25,677 nt of DNA from a virus, in IMG/VR virus record IMGVR_UViG_3300030737_000042, positions 1 through 25,677 of that record, one strand, 5' to 3'. The notes beneath the pieces are model-generated. The model had not been told where the DNA came from and made no database searches. It was given only the letters and a program-made list of their open reading frames with translations. Both the position numbers and the translations under genes were made by a program. Each line of letters starts with the position of its first letter. Within the stretch, counting starts at the first letter, position 1. Positions 6,401 to 13,196 of this stretch are shown here, piece by piece.

Positions 6401-7203
6401 CCCTCCTCATCGACGCTGACGTTCTCCGCTACCAACTGTCGTTCAAGAACACCAAGACAGTGAAGTGGGAAGACGAGGACGACGGCGCTGAGGTAGTAGT
6501 CGCAGAGGTCACCAACCCCGAGAAGGCGAAGGCCGACCTGGACGACTATATCGAGGAGCTGCTGGAGAAGTTCGGAACACGCGAGTTCCTCCTGCCCCTC
6601 TCGGTGTCCACCAACTTCCGCAAGGGAATCTTGCCGACCTACAAGGGCAACCGCACGAAGCCGAAGCCAGCCCTGTGGAACGCCGTGGATGGCTTCCTAC
6701 ACGAGCTGTACCCCGAGAAGATCATCACCCGCGAATATCTCGAAGGCGATGACATCCTGGGTCTGCTGGCAACCATGCCGAAACCCCGACTGGCACCCGG
6801 CAAACGAATCATCGTGTCCATCGACAAGGACATGCAGACGATCCCAGGCCGCCTGTTCAACCCCGGCAAGCCTGACATCGGCACCCGTACGATCAGCGAG
6901 CACGAAGCCAATCTGTTCTGGATGAAGCAAGTGCTCACCGGGGACACCGTAGACAACTACAAGGGCTGTCCCGGCATCGGCCCCAAGAAAGCTGACGAGT
7001 TCCTTATGCCCGTCCATGAGGCCCTGCTGGGTCTGACGGTAGAGGAGCACCTGGCCGCCCTGTGGGTGACCGTCACGATGGTCTATGAGTCCAAGGGCTT
7101 TACCGCCGAGGACGCACTGATCCAGGCCCGTTGCGCACGAATCCTGCGAGACGGCGATTACAACTTCAAGACCGAGGAGGTGAAACTTTGGACACCACAG
7201 TAA
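6394..7203 (+). CDS. 5'-3' exonuclease, FEN superfamily, T7 gp6-like
   Basis: A 269-residue flap/5'-exonuclease. Acidic metal ligands are seen in LLIDADVLRY (D7, D9), EGDD (E117, D119, D120), SIDKDM (D144, D146) and GDTVDNYKGCPGIGPKKA (D184, D187, leading into the helix-3-turn-helix DNA-binding element). YKGNRTKPKP is the expected basic arch region. In T7 gp6 removes RNA primers, degrades host DNA and recombines ends. The start is TTG 6394, which places the usual few residues before the first Asp strand; it overlaps the preceding gene's stop. A purine-rich GAAGGG lies about ten bases upstream. The stop at 7201-7203 overlaps the next gene. Confidence 0.93.
   Translation: MLTLLIDADVLRYQLSFKNTKTVKWEDEDDGAEVVVAEVTNPEKAKADLDDYIEELLEKFGTREFLLPLSVSTNFRKGILPTYKGNRTKPKPALWNAVDGFLHELYPEKIITREYLEGDDILGLLATMPKPRLAPGKRIIVSIDKDMQTIPGRLFNPGKPDIGTRTISEHEANLFWMKQVLTGDTVDNYKGCPGIGPKKADEFLMPVHEALLGLTVEEHLAALWVTVTMVYESKGFTAEDALIQARCARILRDGDYNFKTEEVKLWTPQ
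7175..7190 (+). promoter_or_regulatory. Strong Shine-Dalgarno fixing a TTG start
   Basis: AGGAGGTGA (7175-7183) is the best ribosome-binding sequence in the left half of the window and stands seven bases before TTG 7188. It fixes the start of the diphosphohydrolase-like gene at that TTG, inside the 3' end of the exonuclease gene, even though the frame is open further upstream. Confidence 0.8.
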
Positions 7204-7547
7204 AGACGGGAGTCAAGCATGATGCCGGCAAGGCACCGCTCAGTTTGATCCCTGCTGATGCCTTAACCGAGATCGCTAACGTCTTCGGTTTCGGCGCTCA
7301 GAAGTACGCCGCATTCAACTGGACAGGCGGATTCGACCATCGGCGTTTGTACGACGCGATGCTGCGCCATACGTTTGCCTCACTGGCCGGCGAAAACGTC
7401 GATTCCGAGAGCGGCCGTGATCATCTGGCACACGCTGGCTGCTGTATTTTGATGCTGCTATCACACCGCTTGCGCGGCCTCGGAACAGACGACCGTGGCC
7501 CCAACGAAAAGACGAATGGACTCACTCATCAAGCGGTCGAGCGTTAA
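7188..7547 (+). CDS. dATP/dGTP diphosphohydrolase-like protein (DUF5664 family)
   Basis: A 119-residue protein starting at TTG 7188. The pattern KHDAGKAPLSLIPADALTEIANVFGFGAQKYAAFNW..G....RLYDAMLRHTFASLAGENVDSESGRDHLAHAGCCILMLL matches, as I know it, the phage family called dATP/dGTP diphosphohydrolase N-terminal (DUF5664): K.DdGK..L.LIP, FGA.KY...NW, RH, G...D.ESG..HLAHA. The family is all-alpha with the conserved His/Asp/Glu likely to bind metal and nucleotide. A nucleotide-pool role fits its position after the replication genes. Enzymatic activity of this stand-alone domain is inference. The last 26 bases overlap the 3' end of the reverse-strand gene that follows. Confidence 0.75.
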   Translation: MDTTVKTGVKHDAGKAPLSLIPADALTEIANVFGFGAQKYAAFNWTGGFDHRRLYDAMLRHTFASLAGENVDSESGRDHLAHAGCCILMLLSHRLRGLGTDDRGPNEKTNGLTHQAVER

Positions 7548-8460
7548 CGTGTTCATTCAGCGCATTCGAATATTCGGACGACGCCTGCTTGATGGCATTG
7601 CGCACGTCTAATTCCAACACATTTTTGATGTTCGCCAGGTCCAGCCCCACGTTGTCTCTGTCCCAGCTGTATCTCAGGTTGGCGGTCAGCTTTTTAGTTC
7701 GATTCCACGCCGTTATCACTATTTGATCGGGCGTCACCGTGAAAACGAAATGATAATCAGAAAAGGCCTTCCGGCTATTTACATAGCTCGTGAGGTCGGC
7801 TTGGACGAACTGTTCTGCCACTAGGAGAACGCGGTTGGGCGTCAACTCAGGAGCCACGAAGGCGGTAGAACTAGTTCGCGACGAACGCTCAGTTACTACT
7901 CGCATTTCCGTTCTAAGGGCTGCAAGTTCTGCGAATAACATCGCCTGCATTTCTCCTGAACTGTCGTTCTGCTTGCCGAGCGTACGCATTAGGCCGGCGC
8001 GAACTATGGGATTTGAAGCTCCGGTATGCGTACCCGATGCAGAAATGGCGGCAGAAAGATCATCGCGCCACGCTTGGAGACCCATAACGGACGCGTCGTA
8101 AAAGATCGTATTGATGCCACCGATGTCAAACGGAAGTGCTTCACCGTTCTCTATCATTTGCACCAGCGGTTTGTCGGTTGCATGTCGAACAGCCACCTCA
8201 TACATGACGTTGGGGTTGTGGCCATGCAGGTCAACAATGACCAAATCAGCATCAATAATTTTATTTACGATGCCTTCGGTGACCATGCCGGGCGCTTTGT
8301 CTTCGTCGGCGCGCTCAACGACGTAGCCGAGCTTCTCGGCAACTGGACGAATCACCTCTCTGAGGAATCCATCGGAACGCCGCCGGGCTTCGGAATTGAT
8401 ACTTCCTATCGGACTGACAACGAAACACTTTTTCGCGGGTGCAACTGTGTCGTCCTTCAT
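7522..8460 (-). CDS. Nucleoside 2-deoxyribosyltransferase/TIR-like protein (moron)
   Basis: A 312-residue protein read leftward, the only convincing reverse-strand gene. Residues about 10-140 form a Rossmann-like domain: CFVVSPIGS at the first strand, RADEDKAPGMVTEGIV, ADLVIVDLHGHNPNVMYEVAVRHA, then KPLVQMIENGEALPFDIGG and TIFYD. D72, D77, N82, N84 and E88 fit the nucleotide-glycosidase site of the NDT/TIR superfamily, with E88 as candidate catalytic Glu. Residues about 170-312 (a helical segment, then strands around DYHFVFTVTPDQIVITAW) are unrecognised and may sense or oligomerise. The start ATG at 8458-8460 has AGGGGG just upstream. The gene is richer in A+T than its neighbours (about 40% G+C in 8221-8280, counted by eye). 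It is flanked by converging and diverging genes, as expected for an acquired moron. Function is inferred. Confidence 0.8.
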   Translation of the reverse strand: MKDDTVAPAKKCFVVSPIGSINSEARRRSDGFLREVIRPVAEKLGYVVERADEDKAPGMVTEGIVNKIIDADLVIVDLHGHNPNVMYEVAVRHATDKPLVQMIENGEALPFDIGGINTIFYDASVMGLQAWRDDLSAAISASGTHTGASNPIVRAGLMRTLGKQNDSSGEMQAMLFAELAALRTEMRVVTERSSRTSSTAFVAPELTPNRVLLVAEQFVQADLTSYVNSRKAFSDYHFVFTVTPDQIVITAWNRTKKLTANLRYSWDRDNVGLDLANIKNVLELDVRNAIKQASSEYSNALNEHVNARPLDE

Positions 8461-8627
8461 CTTTCCCCCTAATGACTCCCCTTCTCGATCGTCAGTCTAC
8501 TTGAATATCCATAGCCTCCGAAAAGAGCGCGCGCGGGTAAAACAACCAGCATAGGAGGAAACAACCGTTTCCCATCAAGGGTTCCGGTGGTTCTTGAAGA
8601 TCCCGTTCACGAATCACGGAGCCCCCT
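8461..8627. promoter_or_regulatory. Divergent intergenic region between moron and virion operon
   Basis: This 167-base gap separates the leftward moron start from the rightward virion genes and must hold any promoter for the moron. It contains an alternating GC run (8527-8537), AGGAGG at 8553-8558 with no start codon at a useful distance, and a perfect inverted repeat (8557-8572). I find no convincing -35/-10 pair on either strand and no T7-type promoter that I can recognise. It is the largest non-coding gap in the window. Confidence 0.5.
8557..8572. repeat. Perfect inverted repeat GGAAAC-AACC-GTTTCC
   Basis: Six-base arms GGAAAC (8557-8562) and GTTTCC (8567-8572) surround AACC. It lies in the divergent intergenic region and could be an operator half-site pair or a small hairpin. 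There is no T-run after it on either strand, so it is not an intrinsic terminator. The related string AAACAACC also occurs at 8540-8547, just upstream. No binding protein is known. Confidence 0.45.
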
Positions 8628-8807
8628 ATGTCCGAGAACATCCCCCTTCACGCCTACGACCTGATCGACGAGCTGGATAAGCGATACCCCGAGGTCATCT
8701 ACGACCCAAAAGGGGATCACAACGAGTTCCTTCTGAGATCAGGTGAACGTCGGCTGGTGTTGTCCCTCCTGCGAAAGCGTCAGCTCGAACAAGAGGAGCA
8801 GCACTGA
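8628..8807 (+). CDS. Small acidic protein of unknown function (59 aa)
   Basis: Starts at ATG 8628 with GGAG at 8618-8621, six bases upstream, and ends at TGA 8805-8807. The product (MSENIPLHAYDLIDELDKRYPEV..., then EFLLRSGERRLVLSLLRKRQLEQEEQH) has two charged helices and resembles the short conserved protein often found ahead of the portal in T7-like phages; I cannot name the family with confidence. It is the first gene of the rightward virion operon. Its good ribosome binding site and tight spacing to the next ATG (8811) support it. Confidence 0.72.
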   Translation: MSENIPLHAYDLIDELDKRYPEVIYDPKGDHNEFLLRSGERRLVLSLLRKRQLEQEEQH

Positions 8808-8810
8808 ACC

Positions 8811-8993
8811 ATGTGTACCAGTAAACCCAAGGCCCCCAAGCCCACCGAAGCGGAGAAGCCGGCCATCCTGCTGACCGCCCGTGATGGCCTGGGGGATCAG
8901 GAGAGTGCAACGACGGGTCGAAAGAATCTCCGCATCGACCTGAATAAGTCCACCTCCACCGCTTATGGAAGCAGTCTCGTTATCCCTACTTGA
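8811..8993 (+). CDS. Small virion/tail assembly protein, gp7.3-like
   Basis: A 60-residue protein from ATG 8811. It is Lys/Pro-rich at the N-terminus (MCTSKPKAPKPTEAEKP) and has the motif SATTGRKNLRIDLNKS near the end, close to the GR..LRIDL element in small proteins just upstream of the portal in many Autographiviridae. T7 gp7.3, in the same position, also ends with a GRKK..-type basic segment and is a virion protein needed for tail assembly and adsorption. The link to gp7.3 rests on position and motif. Its stop overlaps the portal start as TTGA. Confidence 0.68.
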   Translation: MCTSKPKAPKPTEAEKPAILLTARDGLGDQESATTGRKNLRIDLNKSTSTAYGSSLVIPT

Positions 8994-10561
8994 GCACGTC
9001 CGCACCGCAGACCGTCTCAGCAGAAGGCCGTTACTCTCAGCTCAAGTCTGATCGAAACAACGCCGAGTCCCGCGCAAAGCAATGCGCCACTCTCACACTG
9101 CCGACGCTTTACAAGGAAGTCTCGAAGGGCAAATCGAGTTCTTCCCGCACCACCCCGTACCAAGGCACCGGCGCGCGATGCGTTAACTCGCTGTCCGCCC
9201 GTCTGCTGTTGGCGCTGTTCCCTGCGAACGCCAACTTCTTCAAGTTATCTCCCGATGGCATGGACGCTAACCAGCTCGCAGAGCAGGCCGGCATCCAGCA
9301 GGGGGAGCTAGAGATGGGTCTCGCTGAGATCGAGCGTACCGTCATCAACGACATCGAAACGTCCGGCATGCGCGGACGCTTAGGCCTTGGCCTGAAACAT
9401 CTCGTGACGACCGGCAACGTACTGATGTACGTGCCCGACGAAGGCAACGCCAAGATGTACCCGCTGACCCGTTACGTCGTTGACCGCGACGGTATGGGTT
9501 CCGTCCTTGAAATCATCACCCTCGACAGCATCGCTCCGTCCACCTTGGGCAATGAGCTGAAAGCCTCGCTGGGTCTCGATGAGAAGAAGGGCGGCAAGAA
9601 CGATTCCGGCCCCGAGCAAGACGTTGAACTCTATACCCGCATCTACCGTGACGGTGAGCTGTGGCAGGTGTACCAGGAAGTGAACGGCAACATCGTTGCT
9701 GGCTCCCAAGGCACCTACCCCATCGACGCCTGCCCCTGGATTCCCCTGCGGATTCCCGAGGAAGACGGTGAGGACTACGGCGCGGGTCTGATCTACGACT
9801 ACTACGGCGACTTCGATGCACTGGAGAAACTGAGCAAGGCCATTCTCAAGGGAGCAGCAGCCGCCGCCAAGGTGCTGTGGGCACTCGATGAGAACGCCTC
9901 GATCCGCCCGAAGACCATCACTGAAGCCGAGTCTGGCGACGTGTTGCGCTTCAAGGCAGAACAGCTCAAGGCCGTATCGCAAGAGAAGTACGCCGATTTC
10001 AACTTCGTCGGTCAGCACATCGACAAACTGATTGCACGTCTGGAAATGGCGTTCGGTGTTCGCACCTCGATCCAGCGTCAGGGCGAGCGTGTCACTGCAG
10101 AGGAAATCCGTTACCTGGCTCAAGAGCTGGAGGATGTCCTCGGGGGCATCTACTCGATCCTCGCTGAAGACCTACTGCTTCCGTTGGTTCGTCGAATCAT
10201 GTATCGCCTCACGCGCACCCGCCGTCTTCCTGATCTGCCTCCTGGACTCATCAAGCCCCGCATCGTTGTCGGCGTCGCCGCCCTCGGTCGTGGTCAGGAC
10301 ATGCGCAAGATCATGGAATGGGCACAGGCAGCACAGCAGGTGCTCACGCCGCAGGTGTTCTCGTCTCGTGTCGATGCTGGCGAGTTAATGGCCCGTATGG
10401 GTGCAGCCTCCGATCTGACCATGAAGGGACTCATCAAGTCCGACGAGCAGATGGCGCAGGAACAGCAGGACGCCACCGCACACCAGGCAGCCATCCGCGC
10501 AGCCCCAACCATCGCAGGTGCCGCTATGGCACCACAAGGAGTTCCCAGTGGCGAAAGCTAA
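8990..10561 (+). CDS. Portal (head-tail connector) protein, gp8-like
   Basis: A 523-residue portal protein, the dodecameric ring through which DNA is packaged and ejected and on which the capsid assembles. The N-terminal pattern AEGRYSQLKSDRNNAESRAKQCATLTLPTL followed by YQGTGARCVNSLSARLLLALFPANANFFKL is typical of T7-like portals, as is the central IPLRIPEEDGEDYGAGLIYDYYGDF.LEKLSKAI stretch. Length agrees with T7 gp8 (536). The start is TTG 8990, in a TTGA overlap with the previous gene. The C-terminus (residues about 460-523) is Gln/Ala-rich and acidic-neutral, probably flexible. Confidence 0.95.
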   Translation: MSTSAPQTVSAEGRYSQLKSDRNNAESRAKQCATLTLPTLYKEVSKGKSSSSRTTPYQGTGARCVNSLSARLLLALFPANANFFKLSPDGMDANQLAEQAGIQQGELEMGLAEIERTVINDIETSGMRGRLGLGLKHLVTTGNVLMYVPDEGNAKMYPLTRYVVDRDGMGSVLEIITLDSIAPSTLGNELKASLGLDEKKGGKNDSGPEQDVELYTRIYRDGELWQVYQEVNGNIVAGSQGTYPIDACPWIPLRIPEEDGEDYGAGLIYDYYGDFDALEKLSKAILKGAAAAAKVLWALDENASIRPKTITEAESGDVLRFKAEQLKAVSQEKYADFNFVGQHIDKLIARLEMAFGVRTSIQRQGERVTAEEIRYLAQELEDVLGGIYSILAEDLLLPLVRRIMYRLTRTRRLPDLPPGLIKPRIVVGVAALGRGQDMRKIMEWAQAAQQVLTPQVFSSRVDAGELMARMGAASDLTMKGLIKSDEQMAQEQQDATAHQAAIRAAPTIAGAAMAPQGVPSGES

Positions 10562-10748
10562 CCCCGTGACCGACACGCCGGCTGATCCGGCAACAACCCC
10601 AACAGAAACCGTCACGGCTCCGGTCGTGACAGAAACAACCTCTGTGGTCACCCCGAAGGCGAAGACCGCCCCGGCCGATCCCCTTGAGAAGTTCAAGACC
10701 GTCGTGGACGGCCTGAGCATCTACAACTTCACCGAGACTGCCCTGTGA
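10548..10748 (+). CDS. Small Thr/Pro-rich protein between portal and scaffold (66 aa)
   Basis: Starts at GTG 10548, inside the portal gene's 3' end, with AAGGAG at 10535-10540 seven bases upstream. An in-frame ATG at 10518 has no such signal, so I prefer the GTG. The protein is low in complexity, with PADPATTPTETVTAPVVTETTSVVTPKAKTAPADP, ending with a more ordered helix-like LEKFKTVVDGLSIYNFTETAL. No family is recognised. Placed directly before the scaffold with a GTGA overlap, it may be an assembly or head-associated protein; this is inference from context. Confidence 0.68.
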   Translation: MAKANPVTDTPADPATTPTETVTAPVVTETTSVVTPKAKTAPADPLEKFKTVVDGLSIYNFTETAL

Positions 10749-11503
10749 CCGAAAAGACCGAGATCGTCCTCAACGTCGAACCTCCAGTGGAAACCGACCC
10801 GACATCCGAGGTCACCTATGGTGGCTTCAAGACTGTTGAAGAGCTGGTAACCGCTCATGCCGAGCTGACTGCTAAGCAGACCACGCCCACCAAGACCGCC
10901 GAGGAAATCGCGGCTGACGAAGCTGCTGCACTGGCGGTCGAGGAAGGCGACAAGCCGGCTCTGGAAATCCCTGCGGGGGACGACGAGGCTCAGAAGGTTG
11001 TCGAGGGTGCCGGCCTGGATTGGGACGCTCTCAATGCGGAGTACGCGAAGGACGGGAAGCTATCCGAAGAAACCTACGCGAACCTGGCGAAGTCCAGCAT
11101 CCCGCGTGACGCCGTTGATACCTACATCCAGGGCAAGCAGGCACAGGCCGATGCATACGACTCGGCCGTGTATGGCACCGCTGGCGGCCAGGAAGCTTAC
11201 GGCTCCCTCGTGTCGTGGGCGAAGTCCGCCCTGTCCGATTCCGAGAAGGTTGCCTTCAACGACGCCGTGACCTCCGGCGATGCTGCCCGCGCGAAGATGG
11301 CCGTGGAAGCGTTGACTGCCCGCCACGCCAAGACGCACGGCACACCGCCGCAAAACCTGCTGAATGGAAAAAAGGCCGCTACCGGCGTTGAACCTTTCAA
11401 GTCGCAGGCAGAAGTAACCGCCGCAATGAACTCGCGTGCATACAAGACCGACCCGGCGTTCCGCGCAACGGTTGTGGAGCGGCTGGCCCTCTCCGAGTTC
11501 TAA
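10745..11503 (+). CDS. Scaffolding (capsid assembly) protein, gp9-like
   Basis: A 252-residue acidic protein from GTG 10745, in a GTGA overlap. Residues about 50-85 are very rich in Ala/Glu/Asp. The segment AKSSIPRDAVDTYIQGKQAQADA, then GGQEAYGSLVSWAKSALSDSEKVAFNDAVTSGDAARAKMAVEALTARHAK is the recognisable T7 gp9-type core. The C-terminus has PFKSQAEVTAAMNSRAYKTDPAFRATVVERLALSEF, the part that contacts capsid subunits in this family. Scaffold directs prohead assembly and leaves before maturation. Position between portal and capsid is as in T7. Confidence 0.92.
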   Translation: MTEKTEIVLNVEPPVETDPTSEVTYGGFKTVEELVTAHAELTAKQTTPTKTAEEIAADEAAALAVEEGDKPALEIPAGDDEAQKVVEGAGLDWDALNAEYAKDGKLSEETYANLAKSSIPRDAVDTYIQGKQAQADAYDSAVYGTAGGQEAYGSLVSWAKSALSDSEKVAFNDAVTSGDAARAKMAVEALTARHAKTHGTPPQNLLNGKKAATGVEPFKSQAEVTAAMNSRAYKTDPAFRATVVERLALSEF

Positions 11504-11516
11504 GTTCTAAAGAGAA

Positions 11517-11547
11517 ACCCCGCGTTGTGCTTCGGCCCCTGCGGGGT
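11517..11547 (+). other. Hairpin upstream of the capsid gene
   Basis: Seven-base arms ACCCCGC (11517-11523) and GCGGGGT (11541-11547) flank a 17-base loop that contains GCTTCGGC, a small C(UUCG)G tetraloop hairpin. No T-run follows (CACCCCTCTCTC), so it is unlikely to be an efficient intrinsic terminator. In the mRNA leader before the most expressed gene it may protect or be processed. Confidence 0.5.
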
Positions 11548-11594
11548 CACCCCTCTCTCTCAACCCATCCAAAAGGAAAATACACAAGAACAAA

Positions 11595-12542
11595 ATGGCA
11601 AACGCTACTCCGAACCGCCTTGGTCAGATTCAGGGCGCTGGTGATGCACAGGCACTATTCCTCAAGCAGTACGGTGGAGAAGTGCTGGCTTCGTTCGTCG
11701 CCGAGTACGTCATGGCCGGTCATGTGACCGAGCGAAACATCATGCACGGCAAGTCGGCTTCGTTCCCGGCTATCGGCACCATCGGCTCCGAGTACCACGT
11801 GCCGGGCACCGAGATCACGGGCCTGAACGTGCAGCACAACGAAGTGATCGTGAACCTCGATCCCATGCTGATCTCGCATGTGTTCATCCCGAACATCGAC
11901 GAGGCCATGAATCACTACGATGTCCGCAGCGAGTACACCAAGCAGCAGGGCCTCGAACTGGCGAAGCAGCGTCAGCTCAACGAAATCCGTTGCGCGATTC
12001 TGGCTGCGCGTCAGACGACCGGCCCGGTCCCCGGTCAGCCGGGTGGCATGATCGTCAAGGCGGCGACGATGGCCACCGACGCAACGCTGGTCGCTGCGGC
12101 GATCCGTCAGATTCGTCAGAACTTCGACGAGAAGAACGTGCCCGATGAGGACGTAATCGCCACGCTGAAGCCGGCGATGTGGTACTTGCTGACGCAGGTG
12201 AAAGACCTGGTGGACCGTGACTACAACCCTGACGCCGGCTCTTCGCTGTCGCAGGCGGTCATCAACTCCATCGCGCGCATCAAACTGCTGAAGACCAACC
12301 ACTTCCCGAACCAGGACGACACGGCGAACGCCACCGTCGTTGCCTCGCGTCGGGCGGACTACAGCAAGTCGGTCTGCGCCGTGTTCCACAAGAGCGCGGT
12401 CGGTACGCTGAAGCTGATGGACTTGGCGCTGGAAAGCACCTACGACCCGCGCCGTCAGGGCACGCTGATGCTGAGCAAGTTCGCCTTGGGCCACGGCCCT
12501 CTGCGTGCTGCTGGCGCTGCTGAAATCGCCGTCGGCACCTAA
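11595..12542 (+). CDS. Major capsid protein, gp10A-like
   Basis: A 315-residue major capsid protein of the HK97 fold used by T7-like phages. Recognisable segments are ANRLGQIQG.GDA.ALFLKQYGGEVLASF, HGKSASFPAIGTIGSEYHVPGTEITG, NEVIVNLDPMLISHVFIPNIDEAMNHYDVRSEY, and, near the end, ADYSKSVCAVFHKSAVGTLKLMDLALESTYD. Length is somewhat below T7 gp10A (345). The ATG at 11595 has an AAGGA only 17 bases upstream (11573-11577), an unusually poor spacing for such a highly expressed gene; no better start is in frame. A terminator follows immediately. No frameshift extension like T7 gp10B is evident. Confidence 0.96.
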   Translation: MANATPNRLGQIQGAGDAQALFLKQYGGEVLASFVAEYVMAGHVTERNIMHGKSASFPAIGTIGSEYHVPGTEITGLNVQHNEVIVNLDPMLISHVFIPNIDEAMNHYDVRSEYTKQQGLELAKQRQLNEIRCAILAARQTTGPVPGQPGGMIVKAATMATDATLVAAAIRQIRQNFDEKNVPDEDVIATLKPAMWYLLTQVKDLVDRDYNPDAGSSLSQAVINSIARIKLLKTNHFPNQDDTANATVVASRRADYSKSVCAVFHKSAVGTLKLMDLALESTYDPRRQGTLMLSKFALGHGPLRAAGAAEIAVGT

Positions 12543-12554
12543 GCGACGCCCCCG

Positions 12555-12594
12555 AACCCGTCACGTCTCTCACCAGGCGTGGCGGGTTTTTTTT
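12555..12594 (+). terminator. Intrinsic terminator after the capsid gene
   Basis: An 11-base stem AACCCGTCACG (12555-12565) with CGTGGCGGGTT (12578-12588), one T-G wobble, a 12-base loop and then eight T residues (12587-12594). It is a textbook rho-independent terminator, located where T7 has T-phi between genes 10 and 11. It would reduce transcription of tail and internal protein genes relative to capsid. Confidence 0.92.
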
Positions 12595-12611
12595 GTTCCT
12601 ACCGGAGACTC

Positions 12612-13196
12612 ATGCAACTTTCCGCAACCACTGAGCTTGAGGCTGTCAATCAACTGCTGAAGGCAGTCGGTGAGAGTCCCGTCAACTCGCTAGATAACCT
12701 GGGCTTCACCGACGCATCCATTGCGCGTGACACGCTCCGCACCAAGGCACGCGAAATCCAGTCGAAGGGCTGGTACTTCAACCGTGACTACGATTTCTAC
12801 TTCACCCCGGCCAGCGATGGTCAGGTCGTTCTACCGGCGAACGTTATCTCAATTCGCCCGTCCACAGCCGAGACGCGCCGTGTTACGCCGCGCGCCGGCA
12901 AGCTCTACAACAACGACGACGCCACGTATGTGTTCGCTGCAGACAGCGGCCCTATCGTCGAGGTCGTGTGGATGTTCGACTTCGAGACGCTGCCTGAAGC
13001 AGCACGTCGCTACATCACCGTCACTGCAGCCACGCAGTATCAGGCGCAATTTCAGGGTAGCGAACAGTCCTATGGGTTCACCAAGGACGATGAGAAGTTC
13101 GCGCTGATGGCATTGCTGGACGAGGAGCGCAGCTACGAGCCGCGCGGCAACATGTTCAACGATGGCACCGATGTCTCCGAGATTTTCACTCGCTGA
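12612..13196 (+). CDS. Tail tubular protein A, gp11-like
   Basis: A 194-residue adaptor of the tail tube that bridges portal and nozzle. It begins MQLSATTELEAVNQLLKAVGESPVNSLDNLG, close to the T7 gp11 pattern [24 protein letters not shown], and continues with AREIQSKGWYFNRDYDF and the central P.AARRYITVTAATQYQAQFQGS stretch. Length equals the family norm (about 195). The ATG at 12612 has GGAG four bases upstream; an ATG further upstream in frame (12579) lies inside the terminator stem and is rejected. The stop overlaps the next start as TGATG. Confidence 0.95.
   Translation: MQLSATTELEAVNQLLKAVGESPVNSLDNLGFTDASIARDTLRTKAREIQSKGWYFNRDYDFYFTPASDGQVVLPANVISIRPSTAETRRVTPRAGKLYNNDDATYVFAADSGPIVEVVWMFDFETLPEAARRYITVTAATQYQAQFQGSEQSYGFTKDDEKFALMALLDEERSYEPRGNMFNDGTDVSEIFTR

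Noticed and set aside
7567-7576. Ten-base palindrome CGAATATTCG near the 3' end of the moron as an insertion scar
   Set aside because: It is inside the moron's coding sequence and has no matching copy at the other end; I found no flanking direct repeats.
8026-8472. Rightward open frame (148 codons) opposite the reverse-strand moron
   Set aside because: The reverse frame has a clear conserved domain; the forward one has no motif and no start signal. Two further forward frames in the area fail in the same way.
8527-8537. Alternating GC run as a Z-DNA or special site
   Set aside because: Only about eight to eleven bases, expected by chance at this base composition.
8461-8627. Sigma-70 or T7-type promoters in the divergent gap
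   Set aside because: Candidate boxes (for instance TTGAAT near 8500) have no well-spaced partner, and no repeated promoter-like sequence is shared with the capsid leader.
11655-12494. Antisense open frame (279 codons) opposite the capsid gene
   Set aside because: Low-complexity Arg/Val/His-rich translation typical of the complement of a GC-rich gene; no start signal.
12579-12611. Upstream ATG for tail tubular protein A
   Set aside because: It falls in the right arm of the terminator, and the family start matches ATG 12612.
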